Under the pieces are notes generated by a model, which saw nothing but the letters and a program-made list of their open reading frames with translations, made no database searches and was not told the DNA's origin. From CAZOHG01 sp964579725 (lineage in GTDB: Bacteria; Zhuqueibacterota; JdFR-76; BMS3Abin05), in the NCBI GenBank assembly GCA_964579725.1, contig CAZOHG010000012.1, forward strand, positions 9,245 to 73,244: a DNA stretch of 64,000 nucleotides, read 5' to 3'. The position numbers and the translations under genes were made by a program. This document shows, in pieces, positions 9,028-18,375 of this stretch; position 1 is the first letter of the stretch, and each line of letters opens with the position of its first letter.

Positions 9028-10980
9028 TCACCTCATTGCTGCCGCTTTCTCCAATAAAATTAAGCGATTCTGGGGACGGGCAAATTTGTCGAATGTCTTC
9101 TTAAAATCGGGGTAATCCGCCACGGACACCCGTTTTTTGTTCAAAATGTAGTCGTAGGTGTAGTGAATTTTTCTTTTCCCCTCGGCTTTGAAGGCAATCT
9201 TCCAAACCCCGTAAGGTGTTTTGGTTTGAAGATTTTGGGGAAGATACACCACCCTGTACCCGGCGGGAATATCCACATCTCCCTGAACGGTTACGTGCAT
9301 CGTGGATTCCATTAAAAAGTCGTAGTGGCGTTTTTCCAAACCGGGGAAAAACGGGTTGTGGACAAATTCAAAGGGAATCCGGGGTACGCGAAAAATCATC
9401 ATATTGCCCTCGGCGATTCCCAAATCGGGGGTTTTCACCTTTTGCCGAATGACGGCGGGTTCCAGCAGATTTTTAAGATTGCTCAAGCTGTGGGAAATTT
9501 CTGTCGAACCTTCTCCCAACCCATTGGCCATTTGCTGAAAATATTGCTCCAATTCCTTGGGGGTTTCATCTTTCAGGGCATTTCGCGCCCGCATGTCAAA
9601 ATAGCCGTTCAGACGACTCACGATCGACGTTACCGCGGTTCCGGCGGCATCCAAGGTGCAGTCGAGGCGGTTGTCGGATCGATTGAAATTCGGCGAAAAT
9701 GCCTTAACCTTTTCCAACACACCCCGACCGGGTTGCACCACCAACGCCTGGTTGCCCTGACCGCCAATGAAATACGGGTACCGCGTGTTGTCGGCCGCGG
9801 GGTCGAGCCAGAGGGTTTCCTTTTTCGAACGAGGCACGGCTACGTAAATTTGGTCAAATTGACGGGGCGTCGGAATGGCCTGCACCAACTGAACCGGATT
9901 TCCGTTTACCAGCGCCGGGTAGGCGTCCACGCCCGCGGCTTTTAGCAAAGCGACTAACAGGACCGATTTGTCGCGGGTGTCGCCGTAGCGATTTGCCAGC
10001 ACCGAGTCCGCGTCGTGCGGTTCATAACCCGCCAGCCCCAGACGCAGGTGAACGGTTCGGATTTTTTGCGCCACAAAAAGGAAAATGTCCCGAATTTTTT
10101 CCTCCCTCGTCTTCGCCCCGCGAGTCAATTGCCTGGCTTTCGCCCGAAGCGCGGGTGTCGGTTTGGCATGTTTGTAAAATTTACCGGCCAGCCAACGACC
10201 GACACTGTCCCACTGCTTTTCCGAAGAAAACACCAGCAAAGGAATGAAATCTTCAAACGGCGGCATGTAGGGTTCCGAAATAATTTGGGGCGATTTTTGA
10301 ATGCGCCAACTGTAGACGTAGCTATTCGGCAGTTCTGTTTCCTCGGGTTCCACCTTGCGGTGCAGAAAAACGTACCGGGCGTCCCGGTCCTTTGGCACCA
10401 CCAGCACAAATTCCTTGGTCAAAATGGGGTCGTCCGTTTGGAAACCCACCATGCCCCAGTAGTGCCGGTCGGCGGAATCCTTGGGCGCTTTGGAAAATTG
10501 ACGCAGTTTTAACTCCAGAACCGCACCGGGCGTCACGGCCGGGAACGAAATCACTTTTTCCTGAATATTGGCGTACACCGACGCGTCTGCCAGTTCCGGC
10601 GGCGTGATGTCATTCACGGCTTTCTTTTCCACGGCCACAATCTTTCCGCTCGGTTTGTGCGTCACGGCCAACAAGACCCGAATACTATCTGTGTTGGCGT
10701 CGTATTTCCGTTTTTGATCCCCGTATTTTTGTTTGCCTCGATGTTTTAAAATCTTAATTAGCAGGTGTTCGTCCAATGTAGAACTTCCGTCTTCCTGCAC
10801 AGTCAATATTTTCTGTTCCAGCAAAATAACGGCGCTGGCCTGAGGGTAATCGGCCGCGCTGGGCGCATTTTCAATGATGTCCTGAACGTCAGCTTCCGAG
10901 TAGTGGTGTTGCGCTCTGACCGTAAATACAGCAAACAGCAAGAGAAACAAGACAGCGCCTATTTTAAAAATGGATTTCAT
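9028..10980 (-). CDS. DUF3857/transglutaminase-like protein lacking the catalytic Cys and His
   Basis: A signal peptide (first 23 residues, ending VRAQ) directs this 650-residue protein out of the cytoplasm. An N-terminal DUF3857-like domain (about 50-250) is followed by a transglutaminase-like domain (about 275-400) and a C-terminal beta-rich part. In the core, the expected GDCKDK reads GDTRDK (T335) and the histidine of FNHAI is replaced (D376 in RQFDQIYVAV); only the aspartate (D393) remains. It therefore looks like a non-catalytic member. A strong AAGGAGG lies five bases before the ATG. The next gene upstream encodes a paralogue of identical length that keeps the triad; 55 bp separate them, so they are probably co-transcribed. 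Confidence 0.85.
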   Translation of the reverse strand: MKSIFKIGAVLFLLLFAVFTVRAQHHYSEADVQDIIENAPSAADYPQASAVILLEQKILTVQEDGSSTLDEHLLIKILKHRGKQKYGDQKRKYDANTDSIRVLLAVTHKPSGKIVAVEKKAVNDITPPELADASVYANIQEKVISFPAVTPGAVLELKLRQFSKAPKDSADRHYWGMVGFQTDDPILTKEFVLVVPKDRDARYVFLHRKVEPEETELPNSYVYSWRIQKSPQIISEPYMPPFEDFIPLLVFSSEKQWDSVGRWLAGKFYKHAKPTPALRAKARQLTRGAKTREEKIRDIFLFVAQKIRTVHLRLGLAGYEPHDADSVLANRYGDTRDKSVLLVALLKAAGVDAYPALVNGNPVQLVQAIPTPRQFDQIYVAVPRSKKETLWLDPAADNTRYPYFIGGQGNQALVVQPGRGVLEKVKAFSPNFNRSDNRLDCTLDAAGTAVTSIVSRLNGYFDMRARNALKDETPKELEQYFQQMANGLGEGSTEISHSLSNLKNLLEPAVIRQKVKTPDLGIAEGNMMIFRVPRIPFEFVHNPFFPGLEKRHYDFLMESTMHVTVQGDVDIPAGYRVVYLPQNLQTKTPYGVWKIAFKAEGKRKIHYTYDYILNKKRVSVADYPDFKKTFDKFARPQNRLILLEKAAAMR

Positions 10981-11035
10981 GGTTGCCTCCTTCGAGTCCT
11001 GCCTTTTCTATTCAAACGGATTGTTGTCCAATTTT

Positions 11036-12988
11036 TCACTTTTTGAAGAAAATAATTTCGCCGCGTCCGGTTCTTTGTTTCGCTCGCAATGCTTTTTTGA
11101 GGATCAAATACTCCGACGGCGACAGCTCTTTTTTCTTGACCAACAGCTCCTTTTTGAAATGAACCACAGGGGCCGCATCTTGTGCCGCTGTTTTGTAGGC
11201 GACTGTGTAAAAAACGGGGCCTTTGTCCAATTTTTCAGGATTCGGCACCGCTTTGACCCGTACACCCGAAGGAAGTGTCATGTCCTCCTCTTCCGTCGAA
11301 CCGAAAGTGGTTCCGATGCGCAGGGGGAATTTGCGCTTGGGAAGAGTAGCCGAGCGAAAAACCCCGCGTGAAATCAGTTCAAATCCTCCTGTTGCCACCG
11401 GCGATTTGACCAAAAAATAGGCACCGGCTTTCATGGCGTATTTGGGAATTTTGTAGGAGATTTTCATTTGAAACGGCTTGTACAAGTCCTCCACATCGGA
11501 CATGGTAAAATGCACCAATTTGGCACCCGGGTAAATATTTTGAAGCACTCGTTGCCAGGTCATTTGGAGTTGAAGCGGCGGCATTCGCTTGCAAAATCCT
11601 CGAAAAGCCCAATCGTAAATCCCCTTTGTGTCAAAAACAATCTCGCCCGTCAGGTCTCCGTTTTCCCCCAGAGTCGATTTTCCGTGAATAATCCCCATGT
11701 TGGCTTCCGGTGGGGAATAGGGGGTGTAGGTGAGATCGGTTCCTTCTTTTGTGGCAATCAGCACGGCCTGATTGGCTTCGTAGGAGGGGAACAGTCCCGG
11801 GTAATCTTCCACGGTGGGGTCTGCGTAAACTGTGTCTCCCTTTGGATTGAAAAGTGCCACAATGGCGTGGTTGAAATTAATATTCGGAATTTTCGGGTCC
11901 ATTTTCATGGAGGGATTCGTTAGCACAATGTCAGCCTTCAGGCCTGCTTCCCGACACATGGCAACCATGAGAGCGGCGACATCTTTGCACACGCCGTAGC
12001 GCATGGAATAGGTTTGGGTGACGGGGTGCGGTTGAAAACCGGCTTTTTTCCCAATGGACAGCCCCATGTACCGGACTTTTTGCGCCACAAAATGGTAAAT
12101 CGCCAGAGCCTTCTGATTCCAATCCGTTTTGCCGGCAATCAGGTGCTTGACCTGCTCTCGAATGGAATCGTTAATCGCCATTCGCGGTTCACTCAACTTG
12201 TAGTACCAGCGTGAAATCGGCTTCCAGGAGGTGTCCGTGGAAACAACCAATTTCGTGGCCACGTCCGGAAATGCAGGCATTCCAGGCTCCGGAATCATTC
12301 GGGGCACGTCGGCTACCTTCCATGTGTAAGTGATTTTGCCCTTCTTTGCCACTCTTTTGAAATCGACCTTTCCCCGTTTGACAATAAAATGCAATGGTTT
12401 GTCCGAGGGCCCCGTAATTTGAAAAACCCGCTCCACAATAGGAGACATTCCCTGAAAAAGTTCAATGGCATCAAAATGATTTTCCATGGGTGCCTGGTGA
12501 GAAATATCCAACACCTGGTACTCTACGGCATCTCCGATTTCCAATCCCTGAAATGTAATCACTTTTTCCCGAATGTCCGGTTCGTAAATATTCATCTGAG
12601 CCGCCGAGGGCTCTGTAATATCCGTAATTTTGTCCGAGGGAACCGGAATTGTAGAACCGTCCGATTTAATGACCCGCGCTTTTTGAATGGTAATGGAATC
12701 GTATTTTCGATAGTAGGGGATACGAGCTTCGCTGTTCTGCTTTTTTCCCCGATCCGTTAAAACCTTTACCAATACGTGCGAATAGCTGGTGTACAGCCCG
12801 TTGGCCCGGTAGGTGTACAGGGTGGAATCGAACACGACAATATCGTTGGCGTCCGGAAACTTCTTTAAATCCCCTGCTGTTTTTAATTTTTGCACCAGCG
12901 CAGGCGGAGCCTTTTGAGCGGAAGCTCCAAAAGCTACCCCCAACCACAAAAAACAGAATCCGACTAAAAACCACGTTTTTCTTCGCAT
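11036..12988 (-). CDS. DUF3857/transglutaminase-like secreted protein, catalytic triad intact
   Basis: This 650-residue paralogue of the gene just downstream has a signal peptide (cleavage near ASAQ, residue 25), a DUF3857-like N-terminal domain and a transglutaminase-like cysteine-protease fold. The triad is visible: C334 in YGVCKD, H374 in FNHAIVA and D390 in YADPTVED. Members are often found in the Bacteroidota and related phyla and are thought to act in the periplasm or at the surface, possibly as peptidases or amide-modifying enzymes; the substrate is not known. GGAGG sits eight bases before the ATG. The 232-bp gap upstream (12989-13220) shows no gene. Confidence 0.88.
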   Translation of the reverse strand: MRRKTWFLVGFCFLWLGVAFGASAQKAPPALVQKLKTAGDLKKFPDANDIVVFDSTLYTYRANGLYTSYSHVLVKVLTDRGKKQNSEARIPYYRKYDSITIQKARVIKSDGSTIPVPSDKITDITEPSAAQMNIYEPDIREKVITFQGLEIGDAVEYQVLDISHQAPMENHFDAIELFQGMSPIVERVFQITGPSDKPLHFIVKRGKVDFKRVAKKGKITYTWKVADVPRMIPEPGMPAFPDVATKLVVSTDTSWKPISRWYYKLSEPRMAINDSIREQVKHLIAGKTDWNQKALAIYHFVAQKVRYMGLSIGKKAGFQPHPVTQTYSMRYGVCKDVAALMVAMCREAGLKADIVLTNPSMKMDPKIPNINFNHAIVALFNPKGDTVYADPTVEDYPGLFPSYEANQAVLIATKEGTDLTYTPYSPPEANMGIIHGKSTLGENGDLTGEIVFDTKGIYDWAFRGFCKRMPPLQLQMTWQRVLQNIYPGAKLVHFTMSDVEDLYKPFQMKISYKIPKYAMKAGAYFLVKSPVATGGFELISRGVFRSATLPKRKFPLRIGTTFGSTEEEDMTLPSGVRVKAVPNPEKLDKGPVFYTVAYKTAAQDAAPVVHFKKELLVKKKELSPSEYLILKKALRAKQRTGRGEIIFFKK

Positions 12989-13220
12989 GAAAATTCCTCC
13001 GTTTTACTGGCATTCCATTAAAAAACCGGATTGGTGTCGAAAAAAACCGGTCGTAAATCGGGGGTAACGCCCTCCCGAAAATTCGAGCCGATCTTTACCC
13101 GACAGCCCTTTTTTGTACGAGACGCGCGCTTTTTTGTTTCTCGAAATCCGACGGGCTCAAACAGGTCGTTTGGAGCGACCAATTAGACGTCAGTCGCACG
13201 AGTCCCAAAATCGATTTTCT

Positions 13221-14411
13221 TCAGCCGATGAGCCACAAATCCATTTGGGGGTGACTCAAGAATTCCGCACCCTCTTCGCGCACGACGATCATTTCTTCCA
13301 TGGTTACCACGCCGTGTCCTTCGACGGTAAGGCGAGGCTCAATTGTGTACACCTGACCCACTTCAATCGGTTGAAAGGGAAGATCGCCGTAGCGGTCCCA
13401 CTGAGGAGCCAGGAGGCCACCCCCGTCGTGCGCCAGCCGCCCTACCTGATGTCCTAGCGCGTGGGGGTACTCTTTATAGCCGTTGGACACAATGTGGTCG
13501 CGCGCCACTTTGTCAATTTCCCAGCCGGCTTTGCCTGGCCGGATGGCCCTGGCGGCCAGTTGAATGGAATCGCGAAGGACGTCAAATCCCTTTTGTACCT
13601 GCGGCGGCGCGTTGGTTTCATTTTCGCGCAAAAAATACCAGGTGCGCTGCATATCGGAACAGTAGCTGTCCTTTCGAACCCCAAAATCCATGTTAATAAT
13701 GTGACCGCGTTCCGTTTTGCGGTCGGTCGGGCCAAAGTGAGCACCGGCCGTTTCGGGGCCCGTAAAAACGGAAGGACACATAACGGGGTCCCAAGCCGGT
13801 TCCACGCCGTACTGCTCAAATTCCTGTTTAATAAACCGGGCAATCTCCGCCTCCGTTTGCCCCGGACGGAGAAAACCCGTCACTTTGTCATAAATTTCCT
13901 CGGTAATTCGAATGGATTCCCGAATCCTGCGAATTTCGGTGGGGGATTTTCGGCCCCGCAGAGCCGACACAATGGGCTCCGAAGAGACAAAGCGCTCTAA
14001 ATAGGGCGTTCCTTTGAGATAATCCTGCAGAAGCAAAAACATACCGTGGGTCAGCCCGTCGGACATGTAATCGTTGGTGGAAAAATTGAGGGCAATGTGA
14101 CGGGGATTCAGTCTTTTCAACACTTTTTGCAATTCGTCCCGAATGGAAGCCGTGTAGCCAATCACTTCGGCGTAGTGCCCGGATTGCTGAATATTCGGTA
14201 CGTCCAGACTTCCTACAATCGCCAGTGTTTCGCCAGTGGCCGAAATGACAAAGGCCGATTGCCAGGTGCAGCCGGTACCCAAAATTAATTCCAGTGTGGG
14301 ATCGGCCATTGCCGCCGTTTCCCTGACAAAAATGAGCCAAACGTCCACTCCTTTTTCTTTGAGAATTGCCGAAGCCTGCGCAATTTTTTCCGCAACAATC
14401 GGATCCGCCAT
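13221..14411 (-). CDS. M24 family metallopeptidase (Xaa-Pro aminopeptidase-like)
   Basis: The C-terminal half has the pita-bread fold of M24 peptidases with all five metal ligands in place: two Asp in the NMDFGV...YCSDMQRT segment, His in LGHQVGR, and Glu in YTIEPRL and VVTMEEM. The N-terminal half is the creatinase-like domain. Such enzymes release N-terminal residues next to proline or hydrolyse related dipeptides with two metal ions, usually in the cytoplasm. The product is about 396 aa, typical for the family. I chose the ATG at 14411 because AAGGAG lies seven bases upstream; the in-frame GTG at 14417 is too close to it. Confidence 0.9.
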   Translation of the reverse strand: MADPIVAEKIAQASAILKEKGVDVWLIFVRETAAMADPTLELILGTGCTWQSAFVISATGETLAIVGSLDVPNIQQSGHYAEVIGYTASIRDELQKVLKRLNPRHIALNFSTNDYMSDGLTHGMFLLLQDYLKGTPYLERFVSSEPIVSALRGRKSPTEIRRIRESIRITEEIYDKVTGFLRPGQTEAEIARFIKQEFEQYGVEPAWDPVMCPSVFTGPETAGAHFGPTDRKTERGHIINMDFGVRKDSYCSDMQRTWYFLRENETNAPPQVQKGFDVLRDSIQLAARAIRPGKAGWEIDKVARDHIVSNGYKEYPHALGHQVGRLAHDGGGLLAPQWDRYGDLPFQPIEVGQVYTIEPRLTVEGHGVVTMEEMIVVREEGAEFLSHPQMDLWLIG

Positions 14412-14495
14412 GGTCACACTCCTTTCCGAAAAATGTTCTTCTATTTTTCTCGCCGTCGAAGAGTTGGTATCCCAAAGCCCCTTTTCGGGTAAAAT

Positions 14496-14873
14496 TTAAT
14501 GAATAAAAATAGACAATCCCAATCCGGCGCGTATTCCCAAGCCAACCCCCAATGCCAGCGAAAAGCTCATCAGCGTGCCCAAAAGCACATATTCTACAAA
14601 GCGGTCTCCTCTTCCGAAACGAAAGATACTCTTGGCCGCCAGCACAAAACCGATTCCCGAAACATTTCCCACCAAAACAAGGGTGAGAATGAAAAACCGT
14701 TCCACCCACCCTACGTAACGGCTGATTCCTTTCAAACGCCGCAAAGCGTTTTCCCGAAACATTTCATCGTGCTCTTTTTTCAGAAGGTGCTTGAAAATAG
14801 CCAAGATAAAGAAATCGATGCCCAGGATGGCAAGTAGGTAGCCGGTCAAAACAATTCCCATTTTCCAAAACAT
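14496..14873 (-). CDS. Small membrane protein resembling the C-terminal half of DUF3307 proteins
   Basis: The 125-residue protein has an N-terminal membrane segment (about 5-25), a basic/acidic linker and two more hydrophobic segments (about 58-80 and 94-122). The pattern WVERFFILTLVL, GIGFVLAAKSIFRFG and EYVLLGTLMSF matches, from memory, the conserved C-terminal region of DUF3307 membrane proteins, which often sit beside satD. Those proteins are about twice as long, so this is either a short relative or half of a split gene; no N-terminal half is found nearby. Three palindromic sites occupy the gap between it and the SatD-like gene upstream. Confidence 0.6.
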   Translation of the reverse strand: MFWKMGIVLTGYLLAILGIDFFILAIFKHLLKKEHDEMFRENALRRLKGISRYVGWVERFFILTLVLVGNVSGIGFVLAAKSIFRFGRGDRFVEYVLLGTLMSFSLALGVGLGIRAGLGLSIFIH

Positions 14874-14902
14874 ATTAGGGCGGTCCTTTTAAAAGAAGTA
14901 AT

Positions 14903-14975
14903 AAGTATATTCACTTATTAATAATATATTAAAAGTATTATTACTTATTATTTTGCTATTTAAGTATTTTCACTT
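14903..14975. promoter_or_regulatory. Three evenly spaced AAGT-N6-ACTT palindromes
   Basis: Three copies of a 14-bp site occur at 14903-14916 (AAGTATATTCACTT), 14933-14946 (AAGTATTATTACTT) and 14962-14975 (AAGTATTTTCACTT). Starts are 30 and 29 bp apart, close to three helical turns, so all would face the same side of the DNA. The third overlaps the last codons of the SatD-like gene. They precede the membrane-protein gene in its direction of transcription and look like operators for a dimeric regulator. The SatD-like protein, with a helix-turn-helix-like C-terminus, is the nearest candidate; that link is inference. Confidence 0.55.
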
Positions 14976-15589
14976 AAATCTTGCAAATACTTCAGAAAAT
15001 CGGCTTCTGCCTGTAAATAATCAGCAGCGTGAATGGCCAATAGGGTTTGGTGTATATCGGATTGGGACACCCCGATTTCGCGGGCGGTTTTGGATTCATT
15101 CCGAAATTTCTTGTACAGCTTGAATTTTCGGAATTGTTTTTCCGTCCAATCCTCGCGCATGAGCTGAAGCAGTCGGACGAGGGCATTAAACAGAAGGTCC
15201 TCTTGGGGGTGGGCACTCACAAAATAGAGGCTCCGATTTCTTTTTTTGGCCTCCTCCAAGGCCCGACGAGAGCGGTGAAAAGCCTGACCGTCCATTTCAG
15301 CCGAGCGCGGGCGCCACTCTGTTTCAATTTTTCCCTGTCCCAGGCCAACGGACAGTCGAATCGGGTGCAATTCCTCCCAGAAAAACGTGGCAATTTGGTA
15401 CCCGGAGGCCAGTGTTTCCACCACACCCTGCCATTCATCTCCCAGCGTCACGGAAAAGGGGACTTTGATTTCGGATTGAAATTCGCGATTGACGCGAAGA
15501 AGAAGGGATTCCAATTGATTTTGAAGTGCTCGGCGGTCGTTTTGCCGCCTGGACTGGTGAATATCTGCCGTGAGAACACAGTAATTCAT
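14960..15589 (-). CDS. SatD family protein
   Basis: The 209-residue protein opens with YCVLTADIHQSRR, has VTLGDEWQGV and SVGLGQGKIET in the middle, and AFHRSRRALEEAK near residue 105, the layout of SatD-family proteins first named in streptococci. The C-terminal 60 residues contain a helix-turn-helix-like stretch (KTAREIGVSQSDIHQTL), so DNA binding is possible. In other genomes SatD is commonly next to a DUF3307 membrane protein, and the same pairing is seen here. Its molecular function is not established. No signal peptide, so cytoplasmic. The start ATG at 15589 has only a weak GGAAAG upstream. Confidence 0.75.
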   Translation of the reverse strand: MNYCVLTADIHQSRRQNDRRALQNQLESLLLRVNREFQSEIKVPFSVTLGDEWQGVVETLASGYQIATFFWEELHPIRLSVGLGQGKIETEWRPRSAEMDGQAFHRSRRALEEAKKRNRSLYFVSAHPQEDLLFNALVRLLQLMREDWTEKQFRKFKLYKKFRNESKTAREIGVSQSDIHQTLLAIHAADYLQAEADFLKYLQDLSENT

Positions 15590-15739
15590 GGGAACTTTCC
15601 GTTCATCAATGGAGCGCCTGCCAAATGACCATCGCCCGAATTTTTTAAAATATAGGAAATCGAACGGTGAGAATCAACCGGGATTGTCAGGCGCAGACCG
15701 CACACCATTTTGCCGGGCTGTGAACAAGCCGGAGAACCC

Positions 15740-15774
15740 AAAAAAAATCCCCCTCCATTTGGCCGGAGGGGGAT
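15740..15774 (-). terminator. Intrinsic terminator after the rubredoxin-like gene
   Basis: A 10-bp stem (ATCCCCCTCC at 15747-15756 with GGAGGGGGAT at 15765-15774), an 8-base loop and a run of seven T on the minus strand lie 14 bases past the stop codon at 15788. Confidence 0.85.
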
Positions 15775-15787
15775 GTGTGCGCAACGA

Positions 15788-16120
15788 TTAACCCCACTTG
15801 CCTTTTTTGACGTGGGTTTCAATTTCGGCCAGAATCATTTGCCTCAATTCCGTGGCCTGTTTCTTCGCCTTCTTAAAAATGTCCAAACAGCCGGGGTCCA
15901 GGTTGTCCTCAATGCCTTCCTCGGCCACATCGAGGGCATTTCCCAAAATAGAATACAATTCCTGATGCAGGCTGTTGGTGTACCGGGCGCGTTCAACCAA
16001 ATCGGCGCGAGATGCTTCCAACTTCTCAAATTTTTCCTTCGGCGCGCCGCACTTGGGGCAAACCTCAGGCGCTTCTTCGTCTGCAATGTAACCGCAAACC
16101 GAACACTGCCATAGTTCCAT
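15788..16120 (-). CDS. Rubredoxin-like domain protein
   Basis: The 110-residue protein begins with a rubredoxin-like knuckle pair, C6-x-x-C9-G and C21-P-x-C24-G, of the short kind found at the ends of rubrerythrins; it would bind one iron (or zinc). The remaining 80 residues form a charged helical region (long helices with E, K, A and L) without a diiron ExxH pattern, so it is not a full rubrerythrin. An electron-transfer role in oxygen or peroxide stress is plausible but inferred. AGGAGG lies seven bases before the ATG. It is a single-gene unit with its own terminator; the upstream gap 16121-16336 is AT-rich and contains no other gene. Confidence 0.8.
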   Translation of the reverse strand: MELWQCSVCGYIADEEAPEVCPKCGAPKEKFEKLEASRADLVERARYTNSLHQELYSILGNALDVAEEGIEDNLDPGCLDIFKKAKKQATELRQMILAEIETHVKKGKWG

Positions 16121-16336
16121 TTTTATCCTCCTGAATTTTTCTTAGTTCGGATTTTTTATTTGGCACAATCGTATTTTATTGACCACTTTGCTCCGCAGAA
16201 AATCGATGAACCCCATTTTCGCTCCCACACATCGAAACAAGATCTTTTAAGGGAACTTTTCGGGGTGCTTTCCAAAGACAATCCCGATTTTGACTGTTTA
16301 ATTTTATGATTTCTGACCACCAATTGCCACTCTTTT

Positions 16337-17845
16337 TCAAAAGCTCATCGAAAAATCGATGTTTTCGTATTTCGAATGAGGGGCACCGTGGTATTTTTGC
16401 AGCATGTTCTTGTGCATGGTTCCCACCGGCTTTTTGGCGTGGCACACCTCACAATGACCGTTTGCACCGATCGGACCTGCAAAACCCTGGTATTTCATGG
16501 GCTGGTAATTGTCCGCGTCAAACGCCGTTTTACTCACGGGCGTAATAGTGCCCCACAAACTGTGCGTGCTATTGTGGCAGGCTTCGCAATACACATCGAA
16601 GGTTTTGGAATTACGGTACAGTTGGTTGAATCCCGCTACCCAGTGTCCGTAGGCCGAGGCTGTCGCCTTGGCTTTCTTAAATTGAACATGACAGGCCAGG
16701 CAATCGGGCTCCTGCAACCAGGGCAATTTGGCCACGGGCTTTTTCCCCTCCATCTTCGGCCGGAGGGCCGCCATGATTTTTTTCGAGGCCGGATTGTCGG
16801 GATGAACGGCCAGAAGCGAGCTGCCCAATTGGGGCAAGGTCCCGTGACAATGCTGGCAGCTCACACCATGTCCTGCCATTACGCCCCTGTAACAAGATGT
16901 TTTGTATGTCGGCGTAATTTCCGTCCACTTGTCAGGGTGCAAAGCGGTTTTAACGCGGAGCGCTCCGGTGGGATTGCTGACACTTTTACCAACCGCGGAC
17001 GGGTGACAAATGCCGCATGTGTTCGGGGTGCCTTCATCTTGAATAAATTGGGCATGCCACCCCATAATGGCGGCGGAAAGACTCAACAGCCCCTTTTTCC
17101 CCTTAGCACCCACTGCCGGGTCTGCGTGACAGGAGGCACACGCAACCGGGCTTCCCGCCAGGGCTTCTTTTTTGAGATTGGTTTTGCTTAGTTTGTCGTG
17201 GGTAGCTAAAATATTCAGCCAGGTTTCATCCGTCAGAAATTTAGAACCATTTTTCGCCATGCCTCCGTGACACAACCCACAACCGGATTCATTGGACAAC
17301 GGTGCTACGGCCTGGGTTTCTCCCAAAACGTTCCCCGTCTTTTTGTCGAGCACCTTAATATGCGCCACGGGGTAGGGATTGAAGGTGCCGTCGTCTTCAA
17401 AGGGGACCAGCGGAATTCCTTCGGCAACAAAAGCTTCTCCCTTCAATTCCATTTCGCCGGAAGTGCCCCTGCCCGTTAAGCCCTTTCCAGGTTCTACTGG
17501 TTTCCCCCAAATTTTTTCGGAATAGTTCCAAAAATCCGGCACCTGTTTTTCAGGATGTTCAAAATTCGGGAATGTGTAGGTGACGCGAATGCTGTCGGTC
17601 ACAATTTCGGGGGGTTCGTCCCGCCGAATGACCTGCGCCCACATGGTATTAAAGGGCGGTAGAATTCCCCCGTACTTTGTGGTTAAAACGCAGTGTTCCC
17701 CCAAATCATTCCAGGCCAGAACGACGTACGGGTAGCGTTTGGGAGATTTTTTGCTGCAGCCGGTAACAGAAATGACCGTTCCCACAAAAACAGCCATGAC
17801 AAAAGCGAAAACGCCGATTCGGGAAAAACGCTTACTCGTTTGCAT
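16337..17845 (-). CDS. Heptahaem c-type cytochrome lipoprotein
   Basis: Seven CxxCH haem-binding motifs are present (CGLCH, CASCH, CGICH, CQHCH, CLACH, CEACH, CEVCH). The N-terminus is a lipoprotein signal with the lipobox VTGC (C30), so the protein is exported and lipid-anchored. The roughly 190 residues between the lipobox and the first haem motif have no cysteine and look beta-rich. Multihaem cytochromes of this type pass electrons across the periplasm or to extracellular acceptors; no reductase partner is next to it. AAGGAGA lies nine bases before the ATG. The product is 502 aa. The exact redox partner is unknown. Confidence 0.88.
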   Translation of the reverse strand: MQTSKRFSRIGVFAFVMAVFVGTVISVTGCSKKSPKRYPYVVLAWNDLGEHCVLTTKYGGILPPFNTMWAQVIRRDEPPEIVTDSIRVTYTFPNFEHPEKQVPDFWNYSEKIWGKPVEPGKGLTGRGTSGEMELKGEAFVAEGIPLVPFEDDGTFNPYPVAHIKVLDKKTGNVLGETQAVAPLSNESGCGLCHGGMAKNGSKFLTDETWLNILATHDKLSKTNLKKEALAGSPVACASCHADPAVGAKGKKGLLSLSAAIMGWHAQFIQDEGTPNTCGICHPSAVGKSVSNPTGALRVKTALHPDKWTEITPTYKTSCYRGVMAGHGVSCQHCHGTLPQLGSSLLAVHPDNPASKKIMAALRPKMEGKKPVAKLPWLQEPDCLACHVQFKKAKATASAYGHWVAGFNQLYRNSKTFDVYCEACHNSTHSLWGTITPVSKTAFDADNYQPMKYQGFAGPIGANGHCEVCHAKKPVGTMHKNMLQKYHGAPHSKYENIDFSMSF

Positions 17846-18099
17846 GAACCCGTCTCCTTTTTTGGTTCTACACTTTTTTTACCCGAAAAACGCGGACGAC
17901 AAAACAACCTCCTGATTTGACTCGAACCGATTTCCACAATGAGAATTACATATTCATTTTCGTGAGAAATTGGAGAAAACGAAATGATCTGTAAGAAAAA
18001 TAAAAATTATTCTCAAAAAATCAAGTTAAAAAATAAAATTGCCCGTCCCGCCAAATGAACCGGCTGGCGCTTTGCGCTTGGGGAATTTGTTCCCGCCGC

Positions 18100-18375
18100 T
18101 TATTTCGAGGTTTTTCGAGTCCCGGAAGAAGCAGCCATTTCCTGTCGCCACTGTTCAAAGGCCACTTCGTGGGCTGCGATGGTGGCGGCCAATTCAATTT
18201 CAAACACCTCGCCACGGCCAAACTGGTCGTTCCCCTGCACTACGTATTCGGTTTGAATCAGGCGTTCCAAATCGTCAATAGAGAATCCCGGTTCCGTTTG
18301 GCGCCGTTTCTCAATCATTTTGAGTGCCGTTTCAAACGATTCTTTGTAAATTTTTTCCCGAATTTCGTCGATCAT
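18100..18375 (-). CDS. Small protein of unknown function
   Basis: The 91-residue reading frame starts MIDEIREKIYKESFETAL and is rich in charged residues with long predicted helices and no signal peptide or cysteine. I do not recognise a family. It is called because the composition and codon pattern look coding and no better frame exists in this stretch; it follows the AmmeMemoRadiSam A gene by 91 bp on the same strand. There is no clear Shine-Dalgarno, which lowers confidence. The upstream AT-rich stretch of the cytochrome gene (17846-18099) holds three TGAGAA copies but no gene. Confidence 0.5.
   Translation of the reverse strand: MIDEIREKIYKESFETALKMIEKRRQTEPGFSIDDLERLIQTEYVVQGNDQFGRGEVFEIELAATIAAHEVAFEQWRQEMAASSGTRKTSK

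Noticed and set aside
17940..18015. TGAGAAT ... ATTCTCA inverted repeat upstream of the heptahaem cytochrome
   Set aside because: Arms are 7 bp and about 60 bp apart in AT-rich DNA, with another TGAGAA copy between; chance is likely.
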